Assembly: GCA_014529385.2 (NCBI GenBank)
Contig: CM043964.1
Span: forward strand, 108,336,587 to 108,400,586
Direction: 5' to 3'
DNA from: Adiantum capillus-veneris
Lineage: Eukaryota; Streptophyta; Polypodiopsida; Polypodiales; Pteridaceae
DNA: 64,000 nt
Position numbers and translations under genes: made by a program. The notes below the pieces were generated by a model that ran no database searches, was not told the DNA's origin, and saw nothing but the letters and a program-made list of their open reading frames with translations. Below, piece after piece: positions 24,920-37,400 of this stretch. Within the stretch, counting starts at the first letter, position 1; the number at the start of each line of letters is the position of its first letter.

Positions 24920-25995
24920 GCTCACTCCATGCAAGTGGTGAGGCACCACTCCCAAGTGGTGTGACACCACTTTCAAGTAGTAACTAAAACCTTATCATTG
25001 CAATCAAGCGGAAAGTTCCCGCTTTCAAGTGGCCAAAAACCGCATTCAAGTGACAAGAAAACATGTTAAAGTGGTGACTGCCCACTTTGAACTAGTTTCT
25101 CACCACTCTAAGTGGTCATCAAGTGGTGAGACACCACTTTCATGTGCAAAGTACTACATTAGTCATCACTCCATGCAAGTGGTGAGACACCACTCCCAAG
25201 TGGTGAGACACCACTTTCAAGTGGCCGAACACCGCATTCCAATGACTTGAATCCGCATTCAAGTGGTGCCTGCCCACTTTGAACTAGTTGCTCACCATTC
25301 TCAAGTGGTCATCAAGTGGTGAGATACCACTTTCAAGTGATAGCTTAAACCTGGTCACTGCAATCAAGCGGCAAGCTCCCGCTTTCAAGTAGCCAGACAC
25401 CACATTCAAGTGACCAGAATCAGCGTTCAAGTGGTGACTGCCCACTTTGAAGTAGTTGCTCACTAATTTCAAGTGGTCATCAAGTGGTGAGACACCACTT
25501 TCATGTGCTAAGTCACTACGTCAGTCATCACTCCATGCAAGTGATGAAGTGGCAAGACACCACTTTCAAGTGGTAGCTAAAACCTTGTCACTGCAATCAA
25601 GTGGCAAGTTCCCGCTTTCAAGTGGCCAGAAACCGCATTCAAGTGACCAGAATCCGCATTCAAGTGGTGACTGCCCACTTTGAAGTAGTTGCTCACCACT
25701 CTCAAGTGGTCATGAAGCACTTTTCACAAGAGCTCCTCCACTTCCAAGCTGTGTTGGACCACTATCTAGTTCTGATGCTGTTCCATCGCCTAGTATTTTG
25801 TCCCTCACAGCTACTTTTGAAGTGCTAGATTTTAATTGGTGACTGGCCACTTTGAACTAGTCGCTCACCACTCTAAAGTGGTCATCAAACACTTTTCACA
25901 AGAGCTCCTCCACTTTCAAGTTGTGTTGGACTACTATCTAGTGCTAATGCTGGTCTGTCGCTTAGTATTTTGTCCCTCCTAGCTACTTTTTAAGT
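24920..25995. repeat. Higher-order repeats at the left end of the composite transposon
   Basis: Three diverged units begin with CACTCCATGCAAGTG (about 24924, 25169 and 25530). They share ordered phrases: AAGTGGTGAGACACCACTTTC, a TGCAATCAAGCGG segment, CCGCATTCAAGTG and GACTGCCCACTTTGAA. They are followed by a two-copy block of about 180 bp (about 25715 and 25895) carrying CACTTTTCACAAGAGCTCC and AGTATTTTGTCCCTC. In cut-and-paste elements such sub-terminal arrays usually bind the transposase, which is an inference here. Confidence 0.8.
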
Positions 25996-26426
25996 GCTAG
26001 TTCTGAACTTCCCCAGAAATTTCATGTTCTTACTCACCACCTTTTAATCATTGCCCACCATATTCAAGCAGTGCACACCATGTTTTATTGGCGGTTCATC
26101 ACCGTCAAGTGGTTTGAATTCACTTTTAAGTCGTGCCAAACCACTTTTTAGTTACGCTGAATGCGGTTTCTCACCACTATTAAGTTGTCCTCACACAACC
26201 TCTTAATATTCTACCTTTTTGTATGGTTACTAGTTTCTACACTAATTTGTATTTGTGGTGCATTATTTTCACAGGTAAAACAATACTACTGAATGTATCA
26301 TTACTAGTTTTTAGTGGTGCACACCAGGTTTTAGTGATATAGAATCACTTTTTAATGTTTTGAAACAATTTAACCAGTTTTGAATGCTAAGTTTATTTTT
26401 AACATTTGTATACATGTATATTGCAG
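25996..26426. other. Motif-containing leader of the transposase-like gene
   Basis: AT-rich sequence with scattered AAGTGGT/CACCACT/ACCACTT words and several TTTTTAGTG words. It ends in a good splice acceptor (TTGCAG at 26421-26426). Upstream exons could be hidden here, but I see no homology. Confidence 0.45.
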
Positions 26427-28337
26427 GTGGAGCTTTATTTAAGATTCAAGACAAAGTATGCAGATATTTAGATTTCACAACGTTGCTTCAAGTCTATGAA
26501 ACCGTTCTTTGTCCGAAAATTGAGGGATCGCTACACCTGCTGTTGTATTGTGCATGTACAAATGATTTTCCTTAAAGAGGCAGTAAATCACATGCGGACT
26601 CGAAGTTTTGATCTTCATGATTCTTGCTGCATGTGCAGCTGCCCTATATGCCTTCATCATGATGAAGTTGTCAACCATGGATGTCTTGCATACAAAAATG
26701 CAAGTATGAGTACCACTTCACTGTTGGAGTCTATACTCTGCCCTATACTTGCAGAACATAGTTTCCATAGCTACCAATGCTTAATGGGAACATGCAATGC
26801 ATGCGGTGTAGGTAATATTCAGATCTGTCCAAGAGAAGAAGTTGAGCAGAGTAAGCAAGTATCTGTGAAGTTTTATGAAAATATAGTGGGTGCGCTACTG
26901 GATTAAACAATGAAGCTAGAAAGAGCACTGTGAAAGACATTGTCCACAAGAAAATGCTGCCTAGAGAACTTTTGCGAGTGTACCAAGACCACTTGAAGAA
27001 GTATGTCACTCACAATTTTATATTTAGGTGGCAAGCACAACAGTTCAAGGACTGCATTTCTTTGTTTCCAGATAATGTGGTTGTCTCCGTCGTTGACTTT
27101 GCAGAGAACTACTCCTTCAAGGAGCAAAATGCGATCTAGTCAATGCATTGGTACACTAAGCAGGTCACTATCTTTGTCCTGATTACTTATTTCCACATCG
27201 CATCAGGTGCAATAAAGAAGACCATGCACTTTTTTGTCTCAGATGATAAACAACATGACACCTTATTTGTGCAGCATGCTTTTCTCTTACATGCTCAATG
27301 GTTGAGAGATCAAGGGCTAAGCTTTAAAAAACATTGGGTTTGGTCAGATGGCGCAGCTTCAAAATTTAAAGCAAAGCGACCGTTTTACTTTGTTGCTAGA
27401 TATTGGAGCCTTACTGGCATGGAAATGAATTGGAATTTATTTTGCTCAAGACATGGGAAGGGGGAGCATGATGGGGCTAGGGCTGTCATTAAAAGGTCTC
27501 TAACTCATGAGCAATTGAAGCAAAATAGCGTGCGATTGACTTGTGCAGTTGAAGTTGTCTCTTTTTTGAGAATGCATCTCAGTACTGGAGCAACTACTAT
27601 GTATGACAAGCAAAAGAGCGAGGTCAGTAGGGTGTTCTGGGAGGTCAAGCTAGGCGATGTTCAGCGATCCCATCAATGGGAGTGCAAACCATTGAAGGGC
27701 TCAAGAGCAATGCACTATGTGAATGGGTATTATGAGAACAACACTTGTGCATTGCGATCAAAACGATTGTCATGCTTTTGTTTTCCTTGCAGGCTTGGCC
27801 ATTGGAAAAAGTGTATGAACAGATCACATGTGGAGACGTGTCAATATCACACTTTGGAGCCACTTGCTAATGATTCCCAGTCATACGGAGACTCAGACGA
27901 TGAGGAGTTCCATGGTGCCACTTATGCAGGTAATTATGGATGCTCTCACACACGGAGACAATTTTGCTGTCACTTCTGAAGAGAATAATGAGGAGGTTGT
28001 TGACTTCTGCATTTTGAAGTGTGTAGTAGCTAAGGGCCTAACAACTAACGAGCGAATTGATGCATGGGGCAACAAGATAGAGAAGCATACTTATATGGTC
28101 ACGGGCCATTGGTATAAATCCCTACAAGAAAACTTGTATGAGCTGTGGGATAACAAGCCAATAGTTTTCATATATTCCCACTTGATAAGGGCAATAAAGT
28201 TCCCTATGGAGCCTGTAGTTCTCGATGGCATAGGAGAAGTGTTCGAACTTTCCAATGAAAACCATGAGGCAATATACAATAGCATGCCCTTTGAATTGCA
28301 AATCAAATCTGATTTATATCATCTAGTGAAAGATTGA
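26427..28337 (+). pseudogene. DDE-transposase-like protein, broken in three places
   Basis: Segments read in order: FFVRKLRDRYTCCCIVHVQM and a Cys-rich zone (CCMCSCPIC, CLMGTCNACGVGNIQICP). After a frameshift near 26900 come KDIVHKKMLPRELLRVYQDH, FRWQAQQFKDC and VVSVVDFAENYSF. A TAG follows at 27137-27139, then SMHWYTKQVTIFVLITYF, HFFVSDDKQHDT, HWVWSDGAASKFKAKRPFYF and SRHGKGEHDGARAVIKRSL. A frameshift near 27935 leads to SEENNEEVVDFCILKCV and FIYSHLIRAIKFP, ending at 28337. The spaced acidic residues in DFAENY, WSDGAAS.FK and HGKG.HDGA look like an RNase-H-fold DDE/D catalytic core with a preceding zinc-binding region. I recall the pattern from uncharacterised plant proteins but cannot name the superfamily. 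Three lesions make this copy non-functional. Confidence 0.7.
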
Positions 28338-28770
28338 ACAAGATGGAATTGGTGTAAACGTACGATGGAATTGACATGTTGGTTTTTGAGAATTCTTCAT
28401 CACTCCCCCCTCCCCCCCCCAAACATCACCACTAAAAAGTGTTGCAGTTTCAAAAAAACTCAATAAAAATTTACCACTTTTTAGTGGTACTAAAGTGGTT
28501 TAGCACCACTAAAAAGTGGTTTAGCCCCACTAAAAAGTGGTTAAGAATGCTTCACCACTCCCCCCAAACATCACCATTAAATGGTGTTGCAGTTCCACAA
28601 AAATTGTTGCAATAACATAATAAAAATTTAACCACGTTTTAGGGGTTTAGCACCACTAAAAAAGTGGTTCTGAGACATTCAGAAGTGTAGAGACATGTAT
28701 AGTGCAGAGACAGTAAAGTGTCAGAACTTCTATATATTACAAAAAGTATATTACAACAATTATCCAGAAA
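28338..28770. repeat. Motif-rich spacer between convergent genes
   Basis: Contains many CACCACTAAAAAGTGGTT-type palindromic words (about 28420-28680) and two CCCCCC(C)AAACATCACCA phrases (about 28408 and 28560). It separates the 3' end of the transposase-like gene from the 3' end of the FCP1-like gene, and shares the AAGTGGT/ACCACTT word with both element ends and the introns at 42300-42480 and 43550-44745. Confidence 0.75.
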
Positions 28771-28773
28771 CGT

Positions 28774-29998
28774 CTACATATCCACCAAGAATGTACAATA
28801 TATAACATTTCTGGCACTTCCGGATATACAATCACATTCATCTCCATTTATAACAAAGTGCTCAAAGACTAGACTCAAAAGTTCATCTTTGGGATTGCTG
28901 ATGGGGTTTGCCTTTGTATACTCCAGGGTATTGGGGGTTAGTGCCCATCTGCACAGCCATGGCAACAGTGTGCGCGTGAGGTAATCAGGGTCTTGTTCTT
29001 CATCAAGAGGATCAAAGGTGGGTGGACATATACAGTTGTCCCAGACATTGCGCAGATCTTTATATCTGGAGTCATCTACCAGCAATGTCCGAGAGGAGTC
29101 GTATTCTGGAAACTTGTTCCAGACATGGTAAAGGGGCTTGAAAGACACAGGTTCACCTGCAAGGTTTCTTGAAGCTCCAGCAATCTCTTCAAAATAAGAC
29201 CACTTTTCACATTGCTAGTTTGAGAAGAGATCCCTAAAGTAATAAGTCCTATGTTCCCATATGTCTGGCCAACATGTACTGAGGATATGCTCAATGTTAG
29301 CAGCAGTACAAGTGCTCCTAATCATTGCATCTGCTATTTGCCTCAAATCCCAAACAAATTGTTCAACATCTCTACGGTAGTAGATCCACAACTTCTCGTC
29401 CACTCTTTTTAGTTTAACTCTGTCAGAAGCTGGACGTGGAGGGTGTTTAAGTTGTCCAGTCTTTGGATCATGTTTGGTTACATCTCGTTTCATGAATAGT
29501 CCATTGAGATTAAGGATGATGAGCTTTTTGATCTTGCAGAAATTTGAAACAAGATATCCCCATCCAGGGCAGTTTGGCAAAATCTCCTCAATTTCGGGGC
29601 AAACTGCTGGTTCCTGGTCTTCCTCTACTTTATCTAGTGTTACATCTGCATCCTGCTCTGCATCCTGCTTAGCTGCTATGTCTTCAACCTTCTCATCTGG
29701 TTCTTGAACATCTCCAATCCAGCTAAGTTCTGCCATAGACAAGTGCCATGCCTTAAAAACCTCAATCAGACTGACATATTAACCTTTTCAAAATACACTT
29801 GAAAAGTATACCTTCCAGGCTATTGATTTCCATTTCATGAATTTCCTGAACTTCTATGGCAACAGTCCACTTGGCAAGAGATACTGGAGAAAAAATAATC
29901 TCTACTTGAAGATGCTCATGATGATGTCGGAAAGAACAATACGAGTACAATAAATAGACAGTCAATGAACAATATGAGTACAATAAATAGACAATCAA
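28774..29998 (-). pseudogene. FCP1/NIF-like HAD phosphatase domain (3' half of split minus-strand gene)
   Basis: An upstream exon ends EVQEIHEMEINSLEG before a GT donor (about 29809). The next exon gives MAELSWIGDVQEPDEK, an acidic linker (KQDAEQDADVTLDKVEEDQE), and then the FCP1/SCP (NLI-interacting factor) fold. That fold reads KKLIILNLNGLFMKRD, KLWIYYRRDVEQFVWDL, and after a TAG at 29215-29217, WNKFPEYDSSRTLLVDDSRY and KDLRNVW. Family members dephosphorylate phosphoserine, for example in the RNA polymerase II tail, using the first Asp of a DxDG motif. Here that motif reads NLNGL, so the nucleophile is missing, while the later LLVDDS acidic pair is kept. With the loss of the nucleophile and the stop codon, an active enzyme from this copy is unlikely. 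The C-terminal tail to 28774 is unassigned. Confidence 0.75.
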
Positions 29999-30092
29999 TG
30001 AGCAATAAACAACTAGTGAATGAAAAATAAAGCCGTCGTTTCATTATCATCAAAATGAGGGTACAAAGACAAAATTACAAAGAGGTTACAAA
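29999..30092. other. Left junction of the LTR insertion
   Basis: Short AT-rich sequence between the visible FCP1-like exons and the TGTTATGG start of the LTR. It contains a repeated CAATGAGTACAATAAATAGACAAT-like phrase around 29940-30000 and probably represents intron or transposon non-coding DNA. Confidence 0.4.
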
Positions 30093-30579
30093 TGTTATGG
30101 AATTGATATTTTATTGTTTATTACAGTTGACAGGTGGAACAGACTTGACCGAGTTAGGCTATTGAAAAAGGATATCATATTTATGTATATTTGATTATTC
30201 AAGTGCTCTTTTATGAGCTTTGGCAATTTATGACTGGCCCGCCAGTTTGTAACCAATTTGACCATTCAAGAATCTATAAATTAAATACGTGCAAGAGGGA
30301 AATGGTCACTCTTGCACGGGGGGTGATTGCAGCCAGTGTCTGCGTTGCTCTTCTCATCTCTCCTCTCTTCTCTCTCGTCATGCCGGCGTAGCACTCCGTT
30401 CTAGGATGTGCGCCTGCACGTGCTCTCTCAATCTCTCTCGCTCTCTGTCTCTCTCTGTTCGTGTATCTTTCGATCATGCGACCACGTGATTGTGCAAGGT
30501 ATGCCGATTAGCCTGTTTTATGCTGTTTATTGTGTTATTTTGGGTATTTCGCAGGGCAGTCACGCTCCTGTTTGTAGCA
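30093..30579 (+). repeat. Left LTR of the LARD-like element
   Basis: 487 bp, TG...CA ends. It contains TCTCTC-rich sequence and the word GGGCAGTCACGCTCC near its end, followed by the primer-binding site. Confidence 0.82.
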
Positions 30580-30580
30580 G

Positions 30581-30592
30581 TGGTATCAGAGC
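30581..30592 (+). other. Primer-binding site (initiator-Met tRNA)
   Basis: TGGTATCAGAGC, one base after the left LTR. It is the classical complement of the initiator methionine tRNA 3' end, used to prime reverse transcription. Confidence 0.85.
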
Positions 30593-31814
30593 TTAGTGTA
30601 CGCTCCAAGACTACATATTTTGACAAGCTACACCTAAGTATTTTTCTTTCTTACGTTTGTAGATTTTGTCAATTGATTCAATTTGCAGTAAACATTATTC
30701 GATTGCATGATGTAATTAGTGATTTTTGGAATTAAAGAGAGTCCCTTCTTTGTTTTCATGTTATAGAAATTGTTAGCATAATTATGTTGATTAAACATAA
30801 TAATATAATGGATTAGACTAAGGAAATACTCAAAAAAAAAAGTGCATAACCCTAGATAGGATATTGCGAAGAGCAGATGCAATAGAAGAAGGAGAAGCTG
30901 GAAGAGAAGCCTTAAAAGGTCCTCCTAGCTTATTCTCCCAAAAAAAGCCTTCCTAGGTAGGAGAAGAAGCATATTTCCTCTTATCTTATTACATCTTTAT
31001 TTTATTTTTGTTCTCCCTCCCGCGTGGGAAACTACTCCACAACGAGAGAATCTAAGAATTGCAAGAGGCATGTGAACATAAGGCTAAGTAGGAAAGAGAG
31101 ATTGACTGAAGTCTGTAGGAGGCTCGCGTGCATGATGCTAAGAAGCGAGACAGAGATTTCCTTTTTTCTTTCTTGGCATCACGAGTCTACTGCCCGACGA
31201 CCTTCATCACCGGGAGATTTGAACCAGCGGGATTTTTACATAGTGGAGGATCGGATGAGCAGAGACAGATGCATAGGGGAACAACATCATCCCCATCTGT
31301 CATACACTTGCCTGGCCTCTGCCCCCACCTAAGCCGCTACCCACCTTCCGGACTTAGCTACCCTCCAGTTGCAGTGTCATTGCTGCCGAGACGCCATGCA
31401 GCTAGCTACATGAGTTTGTTTAGCCGCCAAAAACGTTCACTCTCTCTCTTTGTCAACTGGCGACTGCACACACCTTGTACAGGCTCGTAATTTTGCTTGA
31501 AAGTCGAAATTTTCCCCTTTAAATCATGCAGAGTGAAGCCAATTTGCTTTGAAGCCATGCAAAGTTGGAGACGCTCACACTCTTTCTGTAAGCTACATGC
31601 AACCAACCAACCCCCCATCCCATGCAACAGTTGGTTTGTTTATCGCTCAACTTTCTCTCTCACTCTGCGGCCGCCAAACCAACCACCCATGCAGTGGATT
31701 TTTGATGTCTCCCTCTCAGGGGTCACTCGCCATCTACTCTCTCTCTATCTCTTCAGCTAGTGGCCACACACACCGTCCCTATTGTCCATCTCTTTTTGAC
31801 CAAATGCCATCAAA

Positions 31815-31848
<34 letters not shown>

Positions 31849-32204
31849 GTCGTCGGCCTTTTGCTCTCCAGTTCCCACTCCACCACCTCGATTCCCAACC
31901 GGCGTGCATGCACTGGCTGTTGACGTAATCTCTCTCTCACCTCATCCGCCCACCATGCAGGACAGGACCTTCCTCGCCTACCACTCTCAGCCATGCAAAG
32001 TGGTACCACCTACTGCATGGACCCCTCACAACACCGCAGTGTCAAACCACTTTCACTTACCTCCTGCAGTGCTCACCCTCTAAGTATGCAGTAACTCCAC
32101 CAACCCTCAGTGCCCGTTTTCCCTCTTGCTCTGCTCATGGCCAGCCCTTAGCTCGTCGGCTCTGTACACCTTGCATTTTGCCTTTCAACCCTAGGCCCGA
32201 GAGC
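30593..32204. other. LARD-like element internal region, proximal part
   Basis: Leader to 30778 is duplicated at 41292-41477. The rest is pyrimidine-rich, with ATGCA words and short CT/CA runs (about 31817-31848). No gag or pol homology. Confidence 0.55.
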
Positions 32205-33490
32205 AGCGCCATCCTGCCGGCAAAGCCCAGCCAACTCCTCCCTTTACAACCTCCTCTGACATTGACGAAGCTCTTTCGCGACCGCTACACTATCTTTTGC
32301 GACACCACCGCTGCAGCTCTGACGACGCTGAGGATGATGATGATTTGTTTGAAGTCTTTTTACTTTACTTCATTTTATTTTATACCTAGACATAGTATTA
32401 CAACCCTAAGGATTGTATGAGGTTGATCCCATAGGACAACATTTCATTACTCCCTCTCCTCCCCCCTTGTCTACTCCTTTGGATGCAGACACACCTATGG
32501 CATTCCCCCCACTACTTACAGAGCCGGACGTTGATGAAGTTTTCAGCAATCAGTGTAATACTTTCTCCAACAACGCGTTGTTAGGCATTGTCGCTTATGA
32601 TGTTGGCTTTTAATTCGTCAATATTTTACTTTATTTTGTACCCGCGGCATTGGAGTAGATCCCCAAGGATTGTATCTGGTTGTTTTCATAGGAAATTTTA
32701 ACATTATGAAGCCTGTTAATATAACATTGCATTTCATTTCTTTCTCTCTCTCTCTCTCTCTCTCTCCCCTCCCAGTACACCTACTTATAGAGGCAGTATT
32801 TGATGATGTTGACGACACCTTTTCTTTATTTTTTAATCTTGTTTACTTCATTTTCATATGTACCCAAGCATTGGATTAGATTGTTAAATTTACATGGATT
32901 GTATCAATTTGGCCTATCTTTAATTTTGGCCTTTTGAAGACTTTCAATACGACATTTCATTTCATTTCTTTATCTATCGTCGGCCTCCCAATATGACTCC
33001 TGATCACGACGGACATTGAGGAAGCTCTTCGGCAAACATTGAGGAAGCTTTCCCAGATAAACACCTGCTGTCGAGCAACCACGAAAATCGACAATGATGT
33101 TGACGATTTTTAGAATGATGCTTTTGGGATTTTAATTTTATTTTTTCACCTTACTTCATTTTATTTTAGTACCCAAACATTGAATTAGATTCGCACTAAT
33201 TGTATCAATCTTGACTCAAAATGTAATTCAAAGGCGTTTAATGTAACATTTTATTTCTCGCCTTTCTGCTGCATCTGAAACCTCCACACCACCTCCCCCC
33301 CCCCCCTCCCCCGCCCAATTGAGACTACTTGTAGAAGCGGACATCCACAAAACTCTTCCATGACTAATGTAATACTTTTAGCGACGACGCCTAATGTTGG
33401 GCATCCGCGAGACTTGACGACGATGACGCTGACTTTAGTTTATTTTTCTACACAGACATTGTATTAGATCCATAAGGACTGTATAGGTAA
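32205..33490 (+). repeat. Diverged tandem repeats inside the LARD-like element
   Basis: About five units of 220-310 bp share the ordered phrases GACATTGA(C/G)GAAGCTCTT, TTTACTT..ATTTT, CCCAAGCATTGGATTAGAT and AAGGATTGTATC. The last phrase recurs at about 32407, 32665, 32893, 33195 and 33473. Poly-C or CT interruptions lie near 33291-33312 and 32744-32768. The array appears to be old amplification within the non-coding internal region. Confidence 0.65.
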
Positions 33491-33621
33491 TTTGTATGAG
33501 TTGTAGACTCTCATACTACATACCTAGTACAAGTTTCGAAGAGAAGCTTATGTTTTTGGTCTTGCCAGACATTTTCTTGATGCATATTCTTTTACATATT
33601 TTGACGTCTGATTGGCAATGT

Positions 33622-33705
33622 TGTTAGGAAATAAGACGTAGCTAAATAGATAATTGAGTAGATTACTTAATGGAGAGAGACAGATTTATATACACGAGAT
33701 TATAG

Positions 33706-33764
<59 letters not shown>

Positions 33765-34424
33765 CACGATATACGTGGTTCACCCAATGTGGGCTACGTC
33801 CATGGGAAAGCAGCCACTCAATGGCTTTAGTACTTCAAAACAAGAAGTAGTTTACAAAGGGATTATACCCTTAATGGAGCTCCCGCCTTGCTTCACTCTC
33901 ACCACCTCACACTCACCTTGTTGCATCAACTTCACACACTATAAAATGTGTGTAGAAATGGCCTCCTTTTATAGGCCAAAAGGGCAGCCCTCTCTTATGA
34001 GAGACAGCCATGTGTAGCCGCCCTTGTGCGAATAAGTCCAAATCGGACCCTCCAATCCGCCCATGTGTGTCCGCCCTTGAGAAGACAAGTCCGCTTTTGA
34101 ATTCGGCCACCGGCCACCGGCCATTGACTTCCGACCACCGGCCACCGGCCATTGACTTCCGACCATCGGCCATCGGCCATTGACTACCGGCCAACCGACC
34201 GGTTGTTTTCCGACCACTTTCCGGCCGCCGTCCGGCCATAATATTCCGGCGAAAAAAGTCTCGGGGGCCTTTAAAGTTGCCCCTGATTCTTGTCCGTGAA
34301 AATTTTGGTTTCCAGTGAGTGATTTTCCTTCACGCACGATGGCTTCTCCTCATAATGGGGGCCTTACAAATGTGCGCTTTTACCACAGAAAATTACAAGG
34401 GTAAATAAGGCTCCATACTTAACA
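33622..34424 (-). repeat. 3' LTR of the copia element
   Basis: 803 bp including a GA microsatellite (33708-33760) and CGGCCACCGGCCA-type short repeats (about 34100-34215). Near its right end it carries about 50 bases (ACAAATGTGCGCTTTTACC...) that are absent from the other LTR. Confidence 0.95.
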
Positions 34425-34484
34425 ATCTCCCACTTGGAGACTGATCTCCAAACCAAACCTGTGACTGCTTTCCATTCTGGCTTC

Positions 34485-37400
34485 TTATCCTTGAATGCCG
34501 ATTGAAGATGAGCAAAAGCTCAACTTCTCCTTGTTGACCACCTTTGTAAACATGTCTGCAAGATTTTCACTTGTATGCACCTTTCCTAGCTTTAGCTGTC
34601 CCTCTTCCAAAAGAGTGCGTATGAAGTGATATCTCACCTCAATGTGCTTTGTCCTTGAATGAAAGGCCGAGTTCTTCGCAAGATGGATAGCGCTTTGGCT
34701 ATCACTATACAAGACACAATTGTCTTGTTTGAATCCAAGCTCTTCTAAGAATCTGTGAAGCCACAGAATTTCTTTGCTTGCCTCCGTCATTGCTACATAC
34801 TCTGCTTTCGTGGTAGAAAGTGAAACCACTTTCTGCAGCTTGGAAGCCCAGCTTACTGCTGTGCCTCCAACCGTGAACACATAGCCAGTAGTGCTCCTTC
34901 GAGTATCTTTGTCACCAGCCATATCTGCATCAGCAAACCCTTCTAGAAAAATATCAGTTCCTCCAAAATACAAAGCATTTGTTGTTGTCCCTTTTAGATA
35001 CCTAAGTATCCACTTCACAGCTTGCCAATGCTCTTTACCTGGGTTGTCCATGAACCTACTCACAACTCCCACTGCATGTGCAATGTCTGGCCTTGTCCAG
35101 ACCATAGCATACATTAGAGAACCTACCGCTGCAGCATATGGAACTTTAGACATATAGGCTATCTCCTCTTGTGTCTTTGGACACATATCCTTCGTTAGTT
35201 TAAAATGACCAGCCAAAGGTGTAGAAACTAGTTTTGCATTTTGCATTGCAAACCTTTCTAGTACCTTCTTGATGTAATCTTCTTGAGATAGCTTTATTGT
35301 CTTCTTCGTCCTGTCCCTTGATATTTTCATACCAAGTATCCTCTTTGCAGCACCTAAATCTTTCATTGAAAAAGATTTGGACAGCTCCTCTTTTAGGTCT
35401 TTGATGTCCTGCATGTTAGCATTTGCAATCAACATGTCATCAACATACAACATTAGGATGATGAATTTCCCATCTCCCAAATTCTGCGTGTAGACGCAGT
35501 GATCCGAGTTGCATCTTGTGAATCCATGATCCAACATCCATCGATCAAACTTCAAGTACCATTGTCTTGATGCTTGCTTTAAACCATACAAGCTCTTCTT
35601 TAATCTGCAAACCATTTTCTCCTTACCTTTTACTTCATACCCCTTTGGTTGAAGCATGTAGATTTCCTCCTCTAAGTCACAGTGAGGGAATGCCGTATTT
35701 ACATCCATTTGCTCCAGATTTAGATCATGAGCAGCCACAAGGCTTAAGACAAGCCTAATTGAGTTCATTTTTACAACAGGAGAAAATATTTCATTGAAGT
35801 CAATACCTTTCTTTTGAGAAAAACCTTTTACCACAAGCCTAGACTTGTACCTTTTCTTCCCACCTTCTTCTTCCTTTAGCTTGTACACCCATTTGTTTTG
35901 AAGTGCCCGCTTACCTTTAGGCAACTCAACCAACTCCCATGTTTGGTTGCGATGTAGTGAGTCCACCTCCACTTGCATGCTCTTCGTCCATTCTTCTTTG
36001 GATTCATGTTGCATAGCTTCTTCATATGATTCCGACTCTCCAGAATCTGAGATAAAGAGATGGTTGAAGGAAGGAACAAACCTTTCTGGAGGTCTACTTG
36101 CTCTTGTAGATCTTCGGGGAATAGGTTGAGGCTCCTCATTTGGTTGACGTTGTTGCACATTGTCACCGTTTGCAGTCCTTGAGTCTTCACCGTCCTCAAG
36201 CTCCATGTACTCATCACCTGTTTCTTTTGTTTGTTTTCTTTCCAAGTAATCTTTGTACATATTTTGTTCGTTAAAAATTACATCCCTACTCCTTAAGATT
36301 TTACCATCTTCAGGATTCCATAGGCGATACCCAAAGTCTCCTTCTCCATAGCCAATGAAGAAACACTTTTTGGACTTTGCATCTAACTTTGATCTTAGGC
36401 TTCTATCTATGTGCATGAAAGCCTCACACCCAAACACTTTGAGAAATGCATAATTCACCGGTTTACCTGTCCATGCCTCTTCTGGAACTCCCCCATCCAA
36501 TGCCGTTGAGGGTGACCGATTGATTAAGTACACAGACGTACTTACAGCTTCCGCCCAAAGTTCAAGCGGTAGGCCTGCATGTAGCCGCATGCTTCGTGCT
36601 CGTTCCATGATTGTCCTGTTCATCCTTTCCGAAATCCCATTTTGTTGAGGTGTCCTTGGGGTTGTCCTTTGCCTCCGAATTCCATTTCTAACACAAAAGC
36701 TTTCAAAAGCTTGGCTGCAATATTCACCTCCATTGTCGGATCTGAGGCATTTAACCTTGGTACCTGTTTCATTCTCCACAAAGGCTTTCCACCTTTGAAA
36801 TATGGAAAATACATCGGATTTATTCTTCATGACATAAACCCATGTTTTTCTAGTCGCATCGTCTATGAATGTTACATAGTACAATGAGCCACCAAGTGAT
36901 GGTGTACTTGTAGGACCCCAAACATCACAATGAACCAACTCAAGTTTTTTATTTTTTCTTTCATTTCCTGATTTTTGAAATTTTACCCTCTTTTGTTTAC
37001 CATAAACACAATCTTCACAGAACTCTAAGTCCACTTCTTTCAAACCTGGTAGAAGCTTCTTTGTTTGAAGGATTTGCATTCCTTTGGCACTCATATGCCC
37101 AAGTCGGTAGTGCCACACCGCACTGTCAACTTCTGTAGTTGCTGCACAAGTTGAAGGTTGCGTGCTAACAGTACACAAGTAAAGTGTACCGACTTTTTCA
37201 CCCTTGGCAACCACCAAAGATCCCTTTGAGATCTTCCACCGTTTGTTTTCGAATGCAATGTTGTGACCTTCATCGTCCAATTGTCCTGTAGAGATCAAAT
37301 TTTTGCGAAGATAAGGAACATGCCTAACATCTTTAAGCTTCCATTCATTTCCGTTAGCAGTTTTGACAGAAACTGTACCTTTTCCGACAATCTCACAAGC

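Noticed and set aside
24920-26350. CRISPR-like array of AAGTGGTG words
   Set aside because: Spacing is irregular and words occur in both orientations, in a eukaryotic transposon context, without spacers of uniform length or cas genes.
33913-34337. Open frames rich in GGRKSMAGGRW in the copia LTRs
   Set aside because: They translate the short CGGCCACCGGCCA repeats of the LTR, occur in both LTRs and are not part of the polyprotein.
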